NCBI GenBank assembly: GCA_002358975.1
Contig: DEPX01000139.1
Location: 1 to 13,295, forward strand
Direction: 5' to 3'
DNA: 13,295 bases
Origin: Micrococcaceae bacterium UBA3381
Lineage (GTDB): Bacteria > Actinomycetota > Actinomycetes > Actinomycetales > Micrococcaceae
A model generated the notes under the pieces. The model saw only the letters and a program-made list of their open reading frames with translations, did not search any database and was not told the DNA's origin. Of the stretch, positions 12,951 to 13,295 are shown piece after piece (the first letter of the stretch is position 1; each line of letters starts with the position of its first letter). Position numbers and translations under genes: made by a program.

Positions 12951-13295
12951 TTAGCGCGCTAACCGCCGGATCGGTATGTCCGTGTTAGCCAACTGATTAG
13001 GGTTTACGGGCACTCCGCGGGTGATGATGCGTGTGGCAGCGCGAATAACCACGCGGTCATCGATGGCTGCAGCACCGATCAGCTGATCGTCGTTGACGAC
13101 CAAAATAGCACGATCCCCCCGGTGAACCAGATGCTCGTGAGCCTGGGGGATGACGCGTCCCACGGCTTGTGCATCGTGACCGAACTGATCCGACCACACC
13201 CACTGCGGTGTTGGGGCTGCAGGTTGGGTGCCCATAATCGTGTGCACCACCTGAGCCGCCGAAGCGCGCCCATGGTCCCAGTGATCGTGGCGCGG
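12951..13295 (-). CDS. Ferredoxin-reductase-type FAD/NAD(P) oxidoreductase, C-terminal part (cut by right edge)
   Basis: The last 114 residues are visible; the frame is open to base 13295, so the start lies outside. HDHWDHGRASAAQVVHTIMG at the left of the visible part, then WVWSDQFGHDAQAVG, are hallmarks of the C-terminal end of ferredoxin/rubredoxin reductases, where the FAD-binding tail (EHWxxA) leads into the reductase C-terminal domain with its WSDQ motif. The remainder (about 50-114) forms that small beta-rich domain. Such enzymes pass electrons from NAD(P)H through FAD to ferredoxin-type partners of oxygenases or P450s. A GTG at 13250 would give a 99-residue protein but would cut through the conserved tail, so it is not the start. 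The stop TAA lies 42 bases before tgt on the same strand; tgt seems to have its own promoter. Confidence 0.85.
   Translation of the reverse strand, partial: PRHDHWDHGRASAAQVVHTIMGTQPAAPTPQWVWSDQFGHDAQAVGRVIPQAHEHLVHRGDRAILVVNDDQLIGAAAIDDRVVIRAATRIITRGVPVNPNQLANTDIPIRRLAR

Noticed and set aside
1..13295. CRISPR array, tRNA or rRNA genes, insertion sequences, phage genes
   Set aside because: No regularly spaced repeats, no cloverleaf signatures and no transposase or integrase frames were seen on either strand.

Overview
The window looks like chromosomal DNA from a moderate-GC actinobacterium, probably of the Micrococcales. The evidence is a Tgt with a long insertion after its active-site loop, a KGG-repeat stress protein, a DUF6480-like tail-anchored small protein, and several starts with a -10-like hexamer 6-8 bases upstream and no clear Shine-Dalgarno, as in leaderless transcription. 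The genus is not determined. I see no rRNA, tRNA, CRISPR array, transposase or integrase.

Left part (1-2900): the 5' end of a KGG-repeat general stress protein runs off the left edge on the minus strand. It is followed by about 800 bases without a convincing gene, which hold a palindrome and a possible ~105-nt minus-strand small RNA. Next come two minus-strand genes: a 364-residue actinobacterial membrane protein of unknown function, and upstream of it the DUF6480-like protein with a recognisable promoter. A ~515-base divergent intergenic region follows.

Middle (2901-6651): a tight plus-strand operon encodes an ATP-grasp ligase (428 aa), a CocE/NonD-type serine hydrolase (678 aa, coupled through a TGATG stop/start overlap) and a VOC-fold protein (138 aa). 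One gene could make an amide or peptide bond and the next break an ester or amide; no substrate can be read from the sequence. This is the most system-like part of the window.

Right part (6684-13295): a pyridoxal kinase of the dual-cysteine ThiD/PdxK type and a small four-helix membrane protein lie on the minus strand. An MFS transporter, a queuosine-precursor transporter (YhhQ/VUT family) and a DszC/SfnB-like flavin monooxygenase lie on the plus strand. Minus-strand tgt follows, and upstream of it the C-terminus of a ferredoxin-reductase-type flavoprotein is cut by the right edge. The transporter and Tgt together indicate salvage of a 7-deazaguanine for tRNA queuosine; no de novo queuosine gene is visible here. 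By-eye alignment of Tgt shows base-pocket residues unlike the textbook preQ1 enzyme, so queuine or another base may be the substrate.

All family assignments come from reading motifs; no database search was run.
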